NCBI RefSeq assembly: GCF_003344045.1
Contig: NZ_QFWX01000002.1
Span: forward strand, 529,270 to 593,269
DNA: 64,000 bases
From: Marinobacter vulgaris
Lineage (GTDB): Bacteria; Pseudomonadota; Gammaproteobacteria; Pseudomonadales; Oleiphilaceae
Reading direction: 5' to 3'
Translations under genes and position numbers: made by a program
Notes under the pieces: generated by a model
The model's database searches: none
Told to the model about the DNA's origin: nothing
The model's input: the letters and a program-made list of their open reading frames with translations, nothing else
Part shown: positions 1-10,870 of the stretch, in pieces
Layout of the letters: every line of letters begins with the position of its first letter
Position numbering within the stretch: the first letter of the stretch is position 1

Positions 1-2079
1 TTTCACGCAATAACAGAAAACAGGGACTCTGGACCCGACAGTTCCTATCTCCGCACTCCTCTGGAGGACGCCCTCAAAGACCATTTGCAGAATTTTGACG
101 GAGCTCTCGGCGGCGGCCTGTGGTTCCAGCCCGGTGTTTTTTCCGGGCCCGCTATCAGTTATATGCCCTACTTTATATACAGCCCGGATGAACAGGAACT
201 GGAACGGCTCGATGTCGATAACCGTTTCAGTAGCTACCGGGATGCGCCATGGTTCAGCCATACCCTGGGACCGGAATGGACTCCGGGCCCTGACACCGCG
301 GATAAAGTCTACTGGTCGCCAATCTATTACGATGTCAACACCGAACGGCCAGTACTGACCCTGGCAAGCCCGATGTATGACCGTCGGAAAAACCTGCTTG
401 GCATGGCAACCACCACCTGGACAGCGGACCGGATGATTGATGTTGTCAGCAATATTACGGTCACGGAACACAGTTTCACCTTCCTTAACGACCGCAACAA
501 CCGCAACCTGTCGAGCTTTGGCAAGGATGAGGATGTCGGGAAGGAACAGGCATTGATGGATGAGATTCTCACACTGGAGCTTTCCGGTAGTACCGATGGA
601 CGGTCCCCAACCGGCGCACTTGCCACCCGCACGCTCACGGTGGGGGACGATGACTACGAACTGTATTATGCCGCCACCGCCGGAGGCATGATCTATGGTG
701 CGGGCGTGCCAGTGGATGAAATCAATGCGGGATTGCGTCCCATGAAGCAGACTAACCAGCGCGTCCTGGTGGGTACGGTCTCTGCGATACTGTTTCTCAG
801 CCTCTATCTGCTGTATCGGATTATCCAGCTGATCCGGGAACTGCGCGCCTCCTACACCGATGACCTCACCGGATTGCCCAACCGCATCCGCCTGTTGCAG
901 GATTTACAGACGCCGGATGATGCCTCGCTGCTGATTATCAATCTGGACCGTTTTAACGAAATAAACAGCCTGTTCGGCAATGTCTGCGGCGACCATGTTT
1001 TGCTGGCCGTTGCGAAGCGGTTGACCGCCTTTGCCGGTGATCAGGTGCCGGAGTCGCTGGGGGTATACCGCTTACCCGGTGACGAATTCGCAATCCTTGC
1101 CCCCTTGTTTGATGAGCAGGCTATCGGGGAGTTGGCGGTGCAGATACGCCACCTCGTTAACGGAGAACGGATCTATTGGCAGCAGCAGCCACTGACGGTG
1201 GATGTCAGCATTGGAATGGCAATGCGGAGAGACCGCAAACCCGGGGAGTCGGCCGATCAACTGGTCAGCCAGGCCAAGGTGGCAGTGCTGCAGGCACGGG
1301 AGCAGAACCGTCATCACCTGCTGTATGACCCGTCGGTGGGAGTTGAGGAAAATTACGAAGCCAACCTTTACTGGGCCAACCGGCTGAAGGCGGCGATTGA
1401 CGATGATCGCCTGATGCCCTGGTTCCAGCCGATTTACGATAATCAGTTGCAGCGTGTTACCAAGTACGAGTGTCTGGTGCGGATGGTGGAGCCGGATGGA
1501 CGTGTGATGAGTGCCGGCCAGTTCGTCAAGATTGCCGACCGGTTGCGTCTGAACCGCAGGATAACGGTGCTGATGATTGATAAGTGTTTCGCCCGCTTCT
1601 CCAGCCGCAAGGAGGAGTTTTCGATCAATCTCTCCTACGGCGACATCGCTGATCCGGAGACAGTGACCAGAATTCTGCAGGCGCTGGATCGTTACGACAT
1701 TGGCAACCGGGTGATTTTCGAGATTCTGGAATCCGACGGCATCACCAATTACGAAGAAATTCATAATTTTATCGAACAGGTAAAACCCTTCGGCTGTCAT
1801 ATTGCCATAGATGATTTCGGCACCGGCTACTCCAACTTCGCCCACCTGCTGAGCCTGAATGTTGATTACATTAAAATCGATGGCAGCCTGATCCGAAACC
1901 TCGACCAGGATCACACCGCATTTCTGGTTACCCGCGGCATTGTCCAGTTTGCCCGCAGCCTCAACATCCGCACCGTTGCCGAATTCGTCCACAATGAGTC
2001 CGTTCAGGACCGCGTCCGGGAATTGGGCATCGACTTTTCCCAGGGAGACTATTTCGGCATGCCGGAGGCGCTTGTATAA
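1..2079 (+). CDS. Cyclic-di-GMP signalling protein: periplasmic sensor, degenerate GGDEF and EAL (5'-truncated)
   Basis: The reading frame is open from base 1, so the true start lies upstream of the window. The visible part has a Cache-like extracytoplasmic region, one membrane helix at about visible residues 257-278, a GGDEF domain (DLTGLPNR near the start) and a C-terminal EAL domain. The GGDEF signature reads LPGDEF at about residues 358-363, so the first Gly is replaced by Pro and cyclase activity is doubtful. The EAL signature reads ECL at about residue 490, but the acidic and basic residues expected for catalysis are present: FEILE, DDFGTG at about 604, YIKIDG, AEFV and QGDYFG. The likely role is sensor-controlled hydrolysis of cyclic-di-GMP at the inner membrane. 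The domain calls are firm; the net activity is inferred. Confidence 0.88.
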   Translation, partial: FHAITENRDSGPDSSYLRTPLEDALKDHLQNFDGALGGGLWFQPGVFSGPAISYMPYFIYSPDEQELERLDVDNRFSSYRDAPWFSHTLGPEWTPGPDTADKVYWSPIYYDVNTERPVLTLASPMYDRRKNLLGMATTTWTADRMIDVVSNITVTEHSFTFLNDRNNRNLSSFGKDEDVGKEQALMDEILTLELSGSTDGRSPTGALATRTLTVGDDDYELYYAATAGGMIYGAGVPVDEINAGLRPMKQTNQRVLVGTVSAILFLSLYLLYRIIQLIRELRASYTDDLTGLPNRIRLLQDLQTPDDASLLIINLDRFNEINSLFGNVCGDHVLLAVAKRLTAFAGDQVPESLGVYRLPGDEFAILAPLFDEQAIGELAVQIRHLVNGERIYWQQQPLTVDVSIGMAMRRDRKPGESADQLVSQAKVAVLQAREQNRHHLLYDPSVGVEENYEANLYWANRLKAAIDDDRLMPWFQPIYDNQLQRVTKYECLVRMVEPDGRVMSAGQFVKIADRLRLNRRITVLMIDKCFARFSSRKEEFSINLSYGDIADPETVTRILQALDRYDIGNRVIFEILESDGITNYEEIHNFIEQVKPFGCHIAIDDFGTGYSNFAHLLSLNVDYIKIDGSLIRNLDQDHTAFLVTRGIVQFARSLNIRTVAEFVHNESVQDRVRELGIDFSQGDYFGMPEALV

Positions 2080-2186
2080 CAGCTGACCTGTTTCGGGGCC
2101 GGACGCGTCAATGATCGGTACCGTTGCTTCTGGCGTATGTTCAGGGCGAAATGCCGTTCTTGAACCGTCCTGAGAGTGTAAAAGTC

Positions 2187-2747
2187 ATGCAAAGTTCCGT
2201 CGCATTGAAGACCATCACTGGTTTGCCCCGCTATCTCTGTTTATTGTTATCCACAGCCCTGCTTGCTGGTTGTGCCGGACCTGCGCTGGAAGACTATCAG
2301 GACCGCGAACCGGTATTGACGCCCCAGGAATTCTTTACCGGAGAACTTTCCGCGCGGGGGATGGTCAAGGATTTTTCCGGCGAAGTCATTCGTACCTTTG
2401 ACGCGGATATTTCCGCCAGCTGGGACGACGAGGGTGTCGGCACGCTGGATGAGGAGTTCCGGTTTGATGACGGCGAGGTGCAAACCCGGGTCTGGACACT
2501 GACACCAGACAACGGCGCCCTTCATGCAGATGCCGGGGATGTGGTGGAGCCTGGCACCATGCGCTGGCAGGGTAACGCCATCCACATGAACTATGTTCTG
2601 CGGGTGGCATACGGTGATGGCACCATTGATGTGCGCATGGATGACTGGATGTACCTGATCACGCCCGACACCCTGATCAACCAGACCACCATGAGCAAAT
2701 GGGGGATACAAGTGGGTGAAATCGTGCTGGTGATCAGCAGGAAGTAA
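2187..2747 (+). CDS. DUF3833 family lipoprotein
   Basis: This protein of 186 residues has a signal peptide ending in the lipobox LLAGC at about residues 23-27, so it is probably a lipid-anchored envelope protein. The remainder is a beta-rich domain matching, from memory, the DUF3833 family of proteobacterial lipoproteins, whose function is unknown. I chose the ATG at 2187 because it places a short basic segment directly before the hydrophobic stretch. An in-frame TTG at 2124 would add 21 residues that do not look like a signal peptide. It lies between a cyclic-di-GMP gene and an efflux pump pair on the same strand, with no clear functional link to either. Confidence 0.75.
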   Translation: MQSSVALKTITGLPRYLCLLLSTALLAGCAGPALEDYQDREPVLTPQEFFTGELSARGMVKDFSGEVIRTFDADISASWDDEGVGTLDEEFRFDDGEVQTRVWTLTPDNGALHADAGDVVEPGTMRWQGNAIHMNYVLRVAYGDGTIDVRMDDWMYLITPDTLINQTTMSKWGIQVGEIVLVISRK

Positions 2748-2805
2748 CCGCGGGGTATCCGGGTACCAGTGGCGATAGACAACCAAAAAACTTATTGAGT
2801 CAATT

Positions 2806-3900
2806 ATGGTCAAGCAATGGCTGATTGCACTGGTACTTGTCGCACTGGCAGCCGGAGGCGCTTTTTCCTGGCAGTACTTTGCCCAGGAGGACTCAGAGAA
2901 CGCGCAGAGGCAGCGCCCGGCGAGCAAGGTCAATGCGATCAGCCCGAGCATGGAGGTGGTACGCGACTCCGTTAACGCCGTCGGTAACCTGCGGGCACTC
3001 GACCAGGTGGAGTTGACCACGGAATTGAGTGGCCGCGTGGTAGAGATGAACCTGGTCAGTGGCAAGCGGGTCAGCCGCGGCGAGTTGCTACTGCGCCTGG
3101 ACGACCGCCAGGCCCGGGCGGACCTGCAGATTGCGGAGGCCACACTGGCTGACGCCCGTCGCCAGTACGAGCGGGCGCGACGCCTGCAGACCAACAACAG
3201 TATCTCCCAGTCCCAGGTCGATGAGCTCCGCACCGCGGTGAATGTGGCCGAGGCCCAGCGCGCGTCGGCCCGCACCCGTCTCGATAACCACCGTATTGAA
3301 GCGCCTTTTGAAGGCGTGATCGGACTCAGTGATATCAGCCTTGGTGCCTACCTGAGCTCCGGAACCTCCGTAACCACCCTGGATTCAACCGACCGTATGG
3401 AACTGGGCTTCTCGATTCCGGAGCGTTTCCTGGGCCAGGTCGGAATGGGACAGAGGGTGCGTGGCGCGTCGCCGGCCTATCCCGATGAGGAGTTTCAGGG
3501 GGAACTGGCGGAACTTGGCACCCGCATCAATGAACTCAGCCGCACACTGCCGGTGCGGGCGATTATTGACAACCCCGATGGCAAGTTGCGGCCGGGGCAG
3601 TTCATGTCCGCAAACCTGACCCTGCGGGAGCGGGAGGCGCTGGTCATCCCCGAGCAGGCGGTCATGATTCGCGGTGACGACAAGTATGTTTTCGTTGCCG
3701 AGGATGGGGTCGCCCGTCGGATATCCGTGTCCCTGGGTTCCAGGTCCCCGGGTCGGGTGGAGGTCTCCGCTGGGCTGTCGCTGGAGGACCGAGTGATTGT
3801 CACCGGCCAGGACCGGCTCAGCAGTGGCGATCGCATCGATGTGGTGGATGACGACACGGCAATTCCGGACAACCGCTTTCTCAGTTCCCGGGAGTCCTGA
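2806..3900 (+). CDS. RND efflux periplasmic adaptor (membrane fusion protein)
   Basis: A protein of 364 residues with an N-terminal hydrophobic anchor (about residues 4-24) and the usual adaptor order: a first lipoyl half (VELTTELSGRV region), an alpha-hairpin (about 95-150), a second lipoyl half (APFEGVIG at about 167-174), then beta-barrel and membrane-proximal domains. Proteins of this HlyD/AcrA family bridge an inner-membrane RND pump to an outer-membrane channel. Its stop codon is only 3 bases before the pump gene, so the two are almost certainly cotranscribed. No outer-membrane factor is encoded beside them, so the complex presumably borrows a TolC-type channel. The substrate cannot be told from the sequence. 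Confidence 0.9.
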   Translation: MVKQWLIALVLVALAAGGAFSWQYFAQEDSENAQRQRPASKVNAISPSMEVVRDSVNAVGNLRALDQVELTTELSGRVVEMNLVSGKRVSRGELLLRLDDRQARADLQIAEATLADARRQYERARRLQTNNSISQSQVDELRTAVNVAEAQRASARTRLDNHRIEAPFEGVIGLSDISLGAYLSSGTSVTTLDSTDRMELGFSIPERFLGQVGMGQRVRGASPAYPDEEFQGELAELGTRINELSRTLPVRAIIDNPDGKLRPGQFMSANLTLREREALVIPEQAVMIRGDDKYVFVAEDGVARRISVSLGSRSPGRVEVSAGLSLEDRVIVTGQDRLSSGDRIDVVDDDTAIPDNRFLSSRES

Positions 3901-3903
3901 TCC

Positions 3904-6900
3904 GTGATCCTCTCGGACATTTCCATAAAGCGGCCGGTTTTCGCCACCGTCATCAGTCTGCTGATCCTGGTGTTCGGTCTCGCTGCCCTTCTTGGCCTTC
4001 CTGTGCGGGAATACCCGGATATTGACCCACCGGTGGTTTCCATTTCCACCGACTACACCGGCGCCGCCGCAGAAGTGGTGGATACCCAGATTACCCAGGT
4101 GATCGAGGGAGCCATCAGCGGTATCGAGGGTATTCGCTCCATCGAGTCCAGCACGGAACAGGGCGAATCCCGCACCTCCATTGAATTCAATACCTCGCGC
4201 AATGTGGATATCGCCGCCAATGACGTCCGCGACGCGGTAGCCCGGATTGCCAGCGAGTTGCCCGAAGAAGCCGACTCACCGGTGGTGCAAAAAGCCGATT
4301 CCGATGCACGGCCAATGATGTGGCTGTCGTTACGGAGTGACGTCTGGGACAGCGCCGAGCTTAGTGATTTTGCCGAAAGGGTTCTGGTTGACCGTCTGTC
4401 GGTTCTTGATGGCGTAGCGGATGTCCGCATCGGTGGCGAGCGGCGCTATGCCATTCGCGTCTGGCTGGATCGTGAAAAACTGGCTTCCAGGGACATGACA
4501 GTGGCCGAGGTGGAACAGGCCCTCAGGTCGAATAACGTAGAGCTTCCAGCGGGTTCGGTGGAATCCTCCACCCGGGATTTCACCGTACGCGCCAAAGGCC
4601 GGCTCAGCGGTGTCGATGAATTCCGCCAGCTGGTTATTCGTCGTGACGGTAACGATCTGCTCAGGCTTGGCGAAGTTGCCAATGTGCAGATGGGGGTCGA
4701 GTCCGACACCAGCCGTCTGCGCTTTAACGGGCAGACCGCGGTGGGCCTGGGTGTCATACGGCAATCCAAATCCAATACGGTTGCCGTTTCGGATCTGGTT
4801 CAGGTTGAGCTGGATAAAATCCGCAAGACCCTGCCCCCGGAAGTCAACATCGCTGAAAGCTACGACGAATCGATTTTTATCCGTGCGTCGATCAAGGAAG
4901 TCGTCTTCACCCTGGCGATTGCGGTTTCACTGGTCATCCTCGTTATTTTCATGTTCCTGCGTTCCTGGCGGGCGACTCTGATTCCTGCCGTGACCATACC
5001 GGTGGCGGTAATCGGTGCGTTCATCGGCCTGGGTGCCCTCGGGTTTTCCATCAACGTGCTGACCCTGCTGGCGGTGATTCTTGCCATCGGTCTGGTGGTG
5101 GACGACGCCATCGTGATGCTGGAGAACATCCAGCGGCGTATTGACGACGGCGAGCCGCCATTGTTGGCGGCTTACCGCGGTGCCCGGCAGGTGGCGTTTG
5201 CGGTCATCGCCACCACCCTGACGCTGATTGCGGTCTTTGTGCCAATCTCTTTCATGGGCGGCAATGTGGGTCGCCTGTTTGCGGAGTTCGGCTTTACGTT
5301 GGCGGCGGCGGTGGTGGTGTCCAGCATCGTGGCACTGACATTGACGCCCATGCTGTGTTCCAAATGGCTGAAGCACAGCCCTGAAACCGAAGAAGGGCAT
5401 CGCCTGTGGGCAGCCAGCGAACGGGCCCTCAACGGGCTCACCAATGGTTACGCCCGCATGCTGCGATTCTCCCTGCGCCAGCCCGGCCTGTTGCTGGGTC
5501 TTGGTGTGGTGGGGCTGATCATGGCGGTGGTGGTGTTCCCGAAACTGCCCCAGGAGCTCGCCCCTACCGAAGACCGCGGTGTCATCATCATGCCTACCAG
5601 TGCCCCTCGTGGTTCCACGGTGGAGTACACCGACCATCATGTTCTCAAGGCCGAGGAGCAGTTGCTGCCTTACCTGCAAGACGGCAGTGCCAACCGCATA
5701 CTCTCGATCGTCGGTTTCCGCAACGAGGCGGATAGTGCCTTCATAATCATGGGCCTGGCGCCCTGGGAGGAGCGGGACATCAAGCAGCAGGAAATCACCA
5801 GCGAGCTGCGTGGCAAACTGGCGAGTGTTCCCGGCGTGCGATCGGTGGCGGTGAATCCGCCGGGCCTGGGCCAGCGTGGGTTCAATCAGCCGGTGGAATT
5901 TGTCATTGGTGGTCCGGATTACGAATCGGTGCAGGCCTGGAGCGAGGAAATTGTCGAACGGGCCAAAGAAAACCCCGACCTCCTCAGCCTGGAAACCGAC
6001 TTTGAGCTGACCCGCCCGGAGCTGAACGTCACCATCGATCGGGAACGTGCCGCAGACCTCGATGTGACGGTGGAAGACGTGGGCCTGACCCTGCAGACCA
6101 TGCTGGCGTCCCGCCAGGTAACCACCTATCTGGACCGCGGCAGAGAGTACGATGTCATCGTGCAGGCGGCGGACATTGACCGGGCCACGCCCAACGATCT
6201 CGGCCGCGTGTTCCTGCGGCCACGACAGGGTGGTGACCTGATTCCCCTGGAAGCCCTGGTCACCATTGAAGAGGTGGGTGCCAACCCGGACCTGCGTCGC
6301 ATCGACCGCTTGCCGGCAGTGGTTATCAGCGGGTCGCTGGAGGATGGCTACGATCTGGGTTCGGCACTGACCTATCTCAATAACCTTGCTGTGGATAACC
6401 TGCCACCGGAGGCCAGGGTCAGTTACAAGGGCCTGAGCCGTGAGTTCCAGGATTCCTCCGCGGCGATCTATGTGACATTCGGCCTGGCGTTCGTGATCGT
6501 TTTCCTGGTGCTCGCTGCGCAGTTTGAAAGCTGGATTCACCCGATGATCATCATGCTTTCGGTACCCCTGGCGGTGACCGGTGCGCTCTACGCCCTGTTT
6601 TTCTCCGGTATCACGCTGAACATCTACAGCCAGATAGGCATCATCATGCTGCTGGGATTGATGGCCAAGAACGGGATATTGATTGTGGAGTTTGCCAACC
6701 AGCTACGGGACAAGGGCTACGATGTCTATGATGCCATCCTGGAAGGGGCGATCCTGCGTTTCCGGCCGGTTCTGATGACCACTATCTCAACAGTTTTCGG
6801 GGCAGTGCCTCTGGTGCTGGCAACCGGTGCCGGTGCTGAAAGCCGCGCTTCCATCGGCATTGTTATCCTCGGCGGGCTGGTCTTTGCCACCACCCTGACC

Positions 6901-7053
6901 CTGTTCATCGTTCCCGTGCTCTACAACCTGCTGGCGCGATTTGCCAAGTCCAGTAATGCGGTGAGTCTGGAACTCGAGAAACAGGCCGCTCAGTCCGCCG
7001 GTGGCCGCGGTGTGGTCGCCGCGCCGCAATCAAAAGAAATGGATCAGTTCTGA
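3904..7053 (+). CDS. RND efflux permease, AcrB/HAE1 family
   Basis: A protein of 1049 residues, the usual length for hydrophobe/amphiphile RND pumps. It begins with the typical SIKRPVFATV segment before membrane helix 1. Two large periplasmic loops and 12 membrane helices can be traced. The proton-relay residues are present: the Asp pair D400-D401 (LVVDDAIV) and a Lys at 922 (GLMAKNGI). It starts at GTG 3904, 3 bases after the adaptor. The cytoplasmic tail after the last helix is about 45 residues and polar. It probably exports amphiphilic or toxic compounds using proton-motive force; the specific substrate is unknown. No local TetR or LysR regulator is seen nearby. Confidence 0.93.
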   Translation: MILSDISIKRPVFATVISLLILVFGLAALLGLPVREYPDIDPPVVSISTDYTGAAAEVVDTQITQVIEGAISGIEGIRSIESSTEQGESRTSIEFNTSRNVDIAANDVRDAVARIASELPEEADSPVVQKADSDARPMMWLSLRSDVWDSAELSDFAERVLVDRLSVLDGVADVRIGGERRYAIRVWLDREKLASRDMTVAEVEQALRSNNVELPAGSVESSTRDFTVRAKGRLSGVDEFRQLVIRRDGNDLLRLGEVANVQMGVESDTSRLRFNGQTAVGLGVIRQSKSNTVAVSDLVQVELDKIRKTLPPEVNIAESYDESIFIRASIKEVVFTLAIAVSLVILVIFMFLRSWRATLIPAVTIPVAVIGAFIGLGALGFSINVLTLLAVILAIGLVVDDAIVMLENIQRRIDDGEPPLLAAYRGARQVAFAVIATTLTLIAVFVPISFMGGNVGRLFAEFGFTLAAAVVVSSIVALTLTPMLCSKWLKHSPETEEGHRLWAASERALNGLTNGYARMLRFSLRQPGLLLGLGVVGLIMAVVVFPKLPQELAPTEDRGVIIMPTSAPRGSTVEYTDHHVLKAEEQLLPYLQDGSANRILSIVGFRNEADSAFIIMGLAPWEERDIKQQEITSELRGKLASVPGVRSVAVNPPGLGQRGFNQPVEFVIGGPDYESVQAWSEEIVERAKENPDLLSLETDFELTRPELNVTIDRERAADLDVTVEDVGLTLQTMLASRQVTTYLDRGREYDVIVQAADIDRATPNDLGRVFLRPRQGGDLIPLEALVTIEEVGANPDLRRIDRLPAVVISGSLEDGYDLGSALTYLNNLAVDNLPPEARVSYKGLSREFQDSSAAIYVTFGLAFVIVFLVLAAQFESWIHPMIIMLSVPLAVTGALYALFFSGITLNIYSQIGIIMLLGLMAKNGILIVEFANQLRDKGYDVYDAILEGAILRFRPVLMTTISTVFGAVPLVLATGAGAESRASIGIVILGGLVFATTLTLFIVPVLYNLLARFAKSSNAVSLELEKQAAQSAGGRGVVAAPQSKEMDQF

Positions 7054-7070
7054 TAGTGACCCTCCGCAGT

Positions 7071-7240
7071 TGGTGAAAGCTGTGGATAAATTATGGGATA
7101 ACCTTCGGATAAGCTTTGAATAAAACTAAAAAAAAGATTTAAAAACAATTTGTTAACAGCTATATCAAGCCTCTTGAAGCGCTCCGAAAATGTGGATAAC
7201 TTTCTTGAAAAGTTTGTCAGAAGAAGATCGCAAACCGCTG
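7071..7240 (+). other. DnaA-box cluster beside an AT-rich tract: candidate oriC or DnaA-regulated region
   Basis: This part of the 411-base gap before mnmG holds two perfect DnaA boxes in the same orientation, TGTGGATAA at 7081-7089 and 7191-7199. Two weaker look-alikes occur between them: ATGGGATAA ending near 7101 and TTCGGATAA near 7104-7112. Between the boxes is a very AT-rich stretch (about 7117-7157) of the kind that melts at origins. In E. coli and many gammaproteobacteria oriC lies directly upstream of mnmG (gidA), and parAB normally sits near the origin, so context supports an origin. Against it, many pseudomonads use the rpmH-dnaA interval, which is not in this window. Confidence 0.5.
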
Positions 7241-7363
7241 AAATCTGTCGAATTTAGCGACGAGAAAACCTGCGAAACCCGGCGTAAGACGTTTTTTGGC
7301 ATTCCGCTGGCGCGCCCGGGTTTTGCCGGTTGATTCATTCTGGTTAAAATTTGCACATTCTGA

Positions 7364-7421
7364 CTGCAATTTACCGGTTGAGGCGTTATACTCCCCGCCC
7401 TGATTTTCAGGCTGTTTTTTT
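7364..7421 (+). promoter_or_regulatory. Candidate mnmG promoter with GC-rich discriminator and leader hairpin
   Basis: A good -10 element, TATACT at 7387-7392, is preceded 17 bases earlier by a weak -35, CTGCAA. The discriminator after the -10 is GC-rich (CCCCGCCC), as in many stringently controlled translation genes. A small hairpin (CCTGA at 7399-7403 with TCAGG at 7407-7411) is followed by seven T residues at 7415-7421, which could act as a weak attenuator just after the start site. Confidence 0.4.
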
Positions 7422-7464
7422 ATACCCAGAATTTTTCTGATAGGCCGTTTGCCGAGGTGATGTA

Positions 7465-9351
<1,887 letters not shown>

Positions 9352-9359
9352 GTGGACTC

Positions 9360-10022
9360 ATGAGCGACGCACTGTGGCAGCGCCAACTCTGCGAAGGGCT
9401 GGCCGGGCTGGATCTGGAACTGGATAATGCCAGTCAGCAACAGCTGCTGGCGTTTCTGACCCTGCTTAACAAGTGGAACCGGGCCTATAACCTCACCGCG
9501 GTGCGGGAGCCGGGGGAAATGGTCTCGCGCCAGCTGCTGGACAGCCTCAGCATCCTGCCGTTTGTCACTGCCGATCATCTGCTGGATGTGGGTGCCGGTG
9601 GTGGACTGCCAGGTATTCCCCTGGCCATTGCCTTGCCCGATAGGCGATTTACACTTCTGGACAGCAACAGCAAGAAAACCCGCTTCCTGACCCAGTGCGT
9701 GCTGGAGCTGGGCCTGCAGAACGTGGCTGTGATCCATGGTCGGGCCGAAAGCTGTGATCCGTCCATTCAGTATCGGCAGATCACCAGCCGCGCGTTCACA
9801 GCACTGGACAATCTGGTCACCTGGTGTGGACATCTGCTTGCGGATGAGGGCGAGTTCCTTGCCATGAAAGGCCAGTTTCCGGATGATGAGGTAGCTGCCC
9901 TGCCTGCGGGCTGGCAGGTAAGGTCCCGGCACTCGTTATCGGTACCCGGCTCGGATGGCGACCGCCATCTGCTGGTGATCGCCCGCGATTCCAGTCATCA
10001 GAATTTCACCACAGGAGGCTAG
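9360..10022 (+). CDS. rsmG: 16S rRNA (guanine527-N7)-methyltransferase RsmG
   Basis: A protein of 220 residues of the RsmG/GidB family, which methylates N7 of G527 in the 530 loop of 16S rRNA using S-adenosylmethionine. The cofactor-binding motif I appears as DVGAGGGLPGIPLAI at about residues 77-91, followed by the acidic loop LLDSNSKK. The gene starts 9 bases after mnmG and its last codons hold the ribosome-binding site of parA (AGGAGG), so mnmG, rsmG, parA and parB form one tight unit. Confidence 0.96.
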   Translation: MSDALWQRQLCEGLAGLDLELDNASQQQLLAFLTLLNKWNRAYNLTAVREPGEMVSRQLLDSLSILPFVTADHLLDVGAGGGLPGIPLAIALPDRRFTLLDSNSKKTRFLTQCVLELGLQNVAVIHGRAESCDPSIQYRQITSRAFTALDNLVTWCGHLLADEGEFLAMKGQFPDDEVAALPAGWQVRSRHSLSVPGSDGDRHLLVIARDSSHQNFTTGG

Positions 10023-10024
10023 TC

Positions 10025-10819
10025 ATGGCGCGTGTGATTGCAGTGACCAATCAGAAAGGCGGTGTTGGCAAAACCACCACCTGCGTCAACCTGGCCGCCT
10101 CCCTGGCTGCAACCAAGCGCCGTGTGTTGCTGGTGGACATGGATCCACAGGGCAACGCCACCATGGGCAGCGGGGTCGACAAGAATGCCCTCGAGCGCTC
10201 CGGCTATGACATGCTCACCAAGCGCGCCACCGCCGCAGAAGTCATCTTCCGGGCAGAAGCGTCCGGCTTTGACATCCTGCCCTCCAACGGAGACCTGACG
10301 GCCGCGGAAGTGGAGCTGATGAACGAGATCGGCCGCGAGCATCGGCTGCGGCTGGCGCTCAACAAGGTGCGGGAAAATTACGACTACATCCTCATTGATT
10401 GCCCACCGTCACTCAGCCTGCTGACCGTCAATGCACTTTCGGCGGCGGATACGGTACTGATCCCCATGCAGTGCGAGTACTACGCGCTGGAGGGTCTGGC
10501 GGCATTGATGAACACGGTTGAGCAGATTCAGGAAACCGTTAATCCGGACCTGCAGGTCGAAGGCATACTGCGCACCATGTACGACCCCCGCAACAGTCTG
10601 ACCCTGGATGTCTCCGGTCAGCTCAACGAGTTCTTCGGCGACAAGGTCTACAAGGCGGTGATTCCCCGTAACGTGCGCCTGGCGGAGGCCCCCAGTTATG
10701 GCCTGCCGGCCCTGAAATACGATCGGACTTCCAAGGGTGCGATTGCTTACCTGGCGCTGGCGGGCGAAATGGTGCGCCGGCATGGTTCACAAAAGACATC
10801 CGCGGCGGTTGCCGTGTAA
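10025..10819 (+). CDS. parA: Chromosome-partitioning ATPase ParA (Soj)
   Basis: A protein of 264 residues with the deviant Walker A motif of ParA/MinD ATPases (KGGVGKTT at about residues 11-18), Walker A' (DMDPQGNAT) and Walker B (YILIDCPPS). ParA dimers coat the nucleoid and are released by ParB bound at parS, which drives segregation of the origin region. The short N-terminus without a helix-turn-helix marks it as the chromosomal Soj type rather than the plasmid P1 type. A strong ribosome-binding site, AGGAGG, lies 8 bases upstream inside the end of rsmG. Confidence 0.96.
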   Translation: MARVIAVTNQKGGVGKTTTCVNLAASLAATKRRVLLVDMDPQGNATMGSGVDKNALERSGYDMLTKRATAAEVIFRAEASGFDILPSNGDLTAAEVELMNEIGREHRLRLALNKVRENYDYILIDCPPSLSLLTVNALSAADTVLIPMQCEYYALEGLAALMNTVEQIQETVNPDLQVEGILRTMYDPRNSLTLDVSGQLNEFFGDKVYKAVIPRNVRLAEAPSYGLPALKYDRTSKGAIAYLALAGEMVRRHGSQKTSAAVAV

Positions 10820-10870
10820 ACTACCTCTCCTTTGCACACAGATTTTTCATCGGGAAGAATGACAAACACC

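Noticed and set aside
2247..2255. Perfect DnaA box TTATCCACA inside the DUF3833 gene
   Set aside because: It is single, inside a coding region and about 4.8 kb from the two boxes near mnmG; it occurs by chance or as a titration site.
4927..6540. Open frame of 537 codons on the minus strand inside the RND pump gene
   Set aside because: Rich in His, Gln and Gly and antisense to an AcrB-type gene; no domain recognised.
7165..7356. 63-codon open frame on the minus strand in the gap before mnmG
   Set aside because: It overlaps a DnaA box, has no good ribosome-binding site and resembles no known family.
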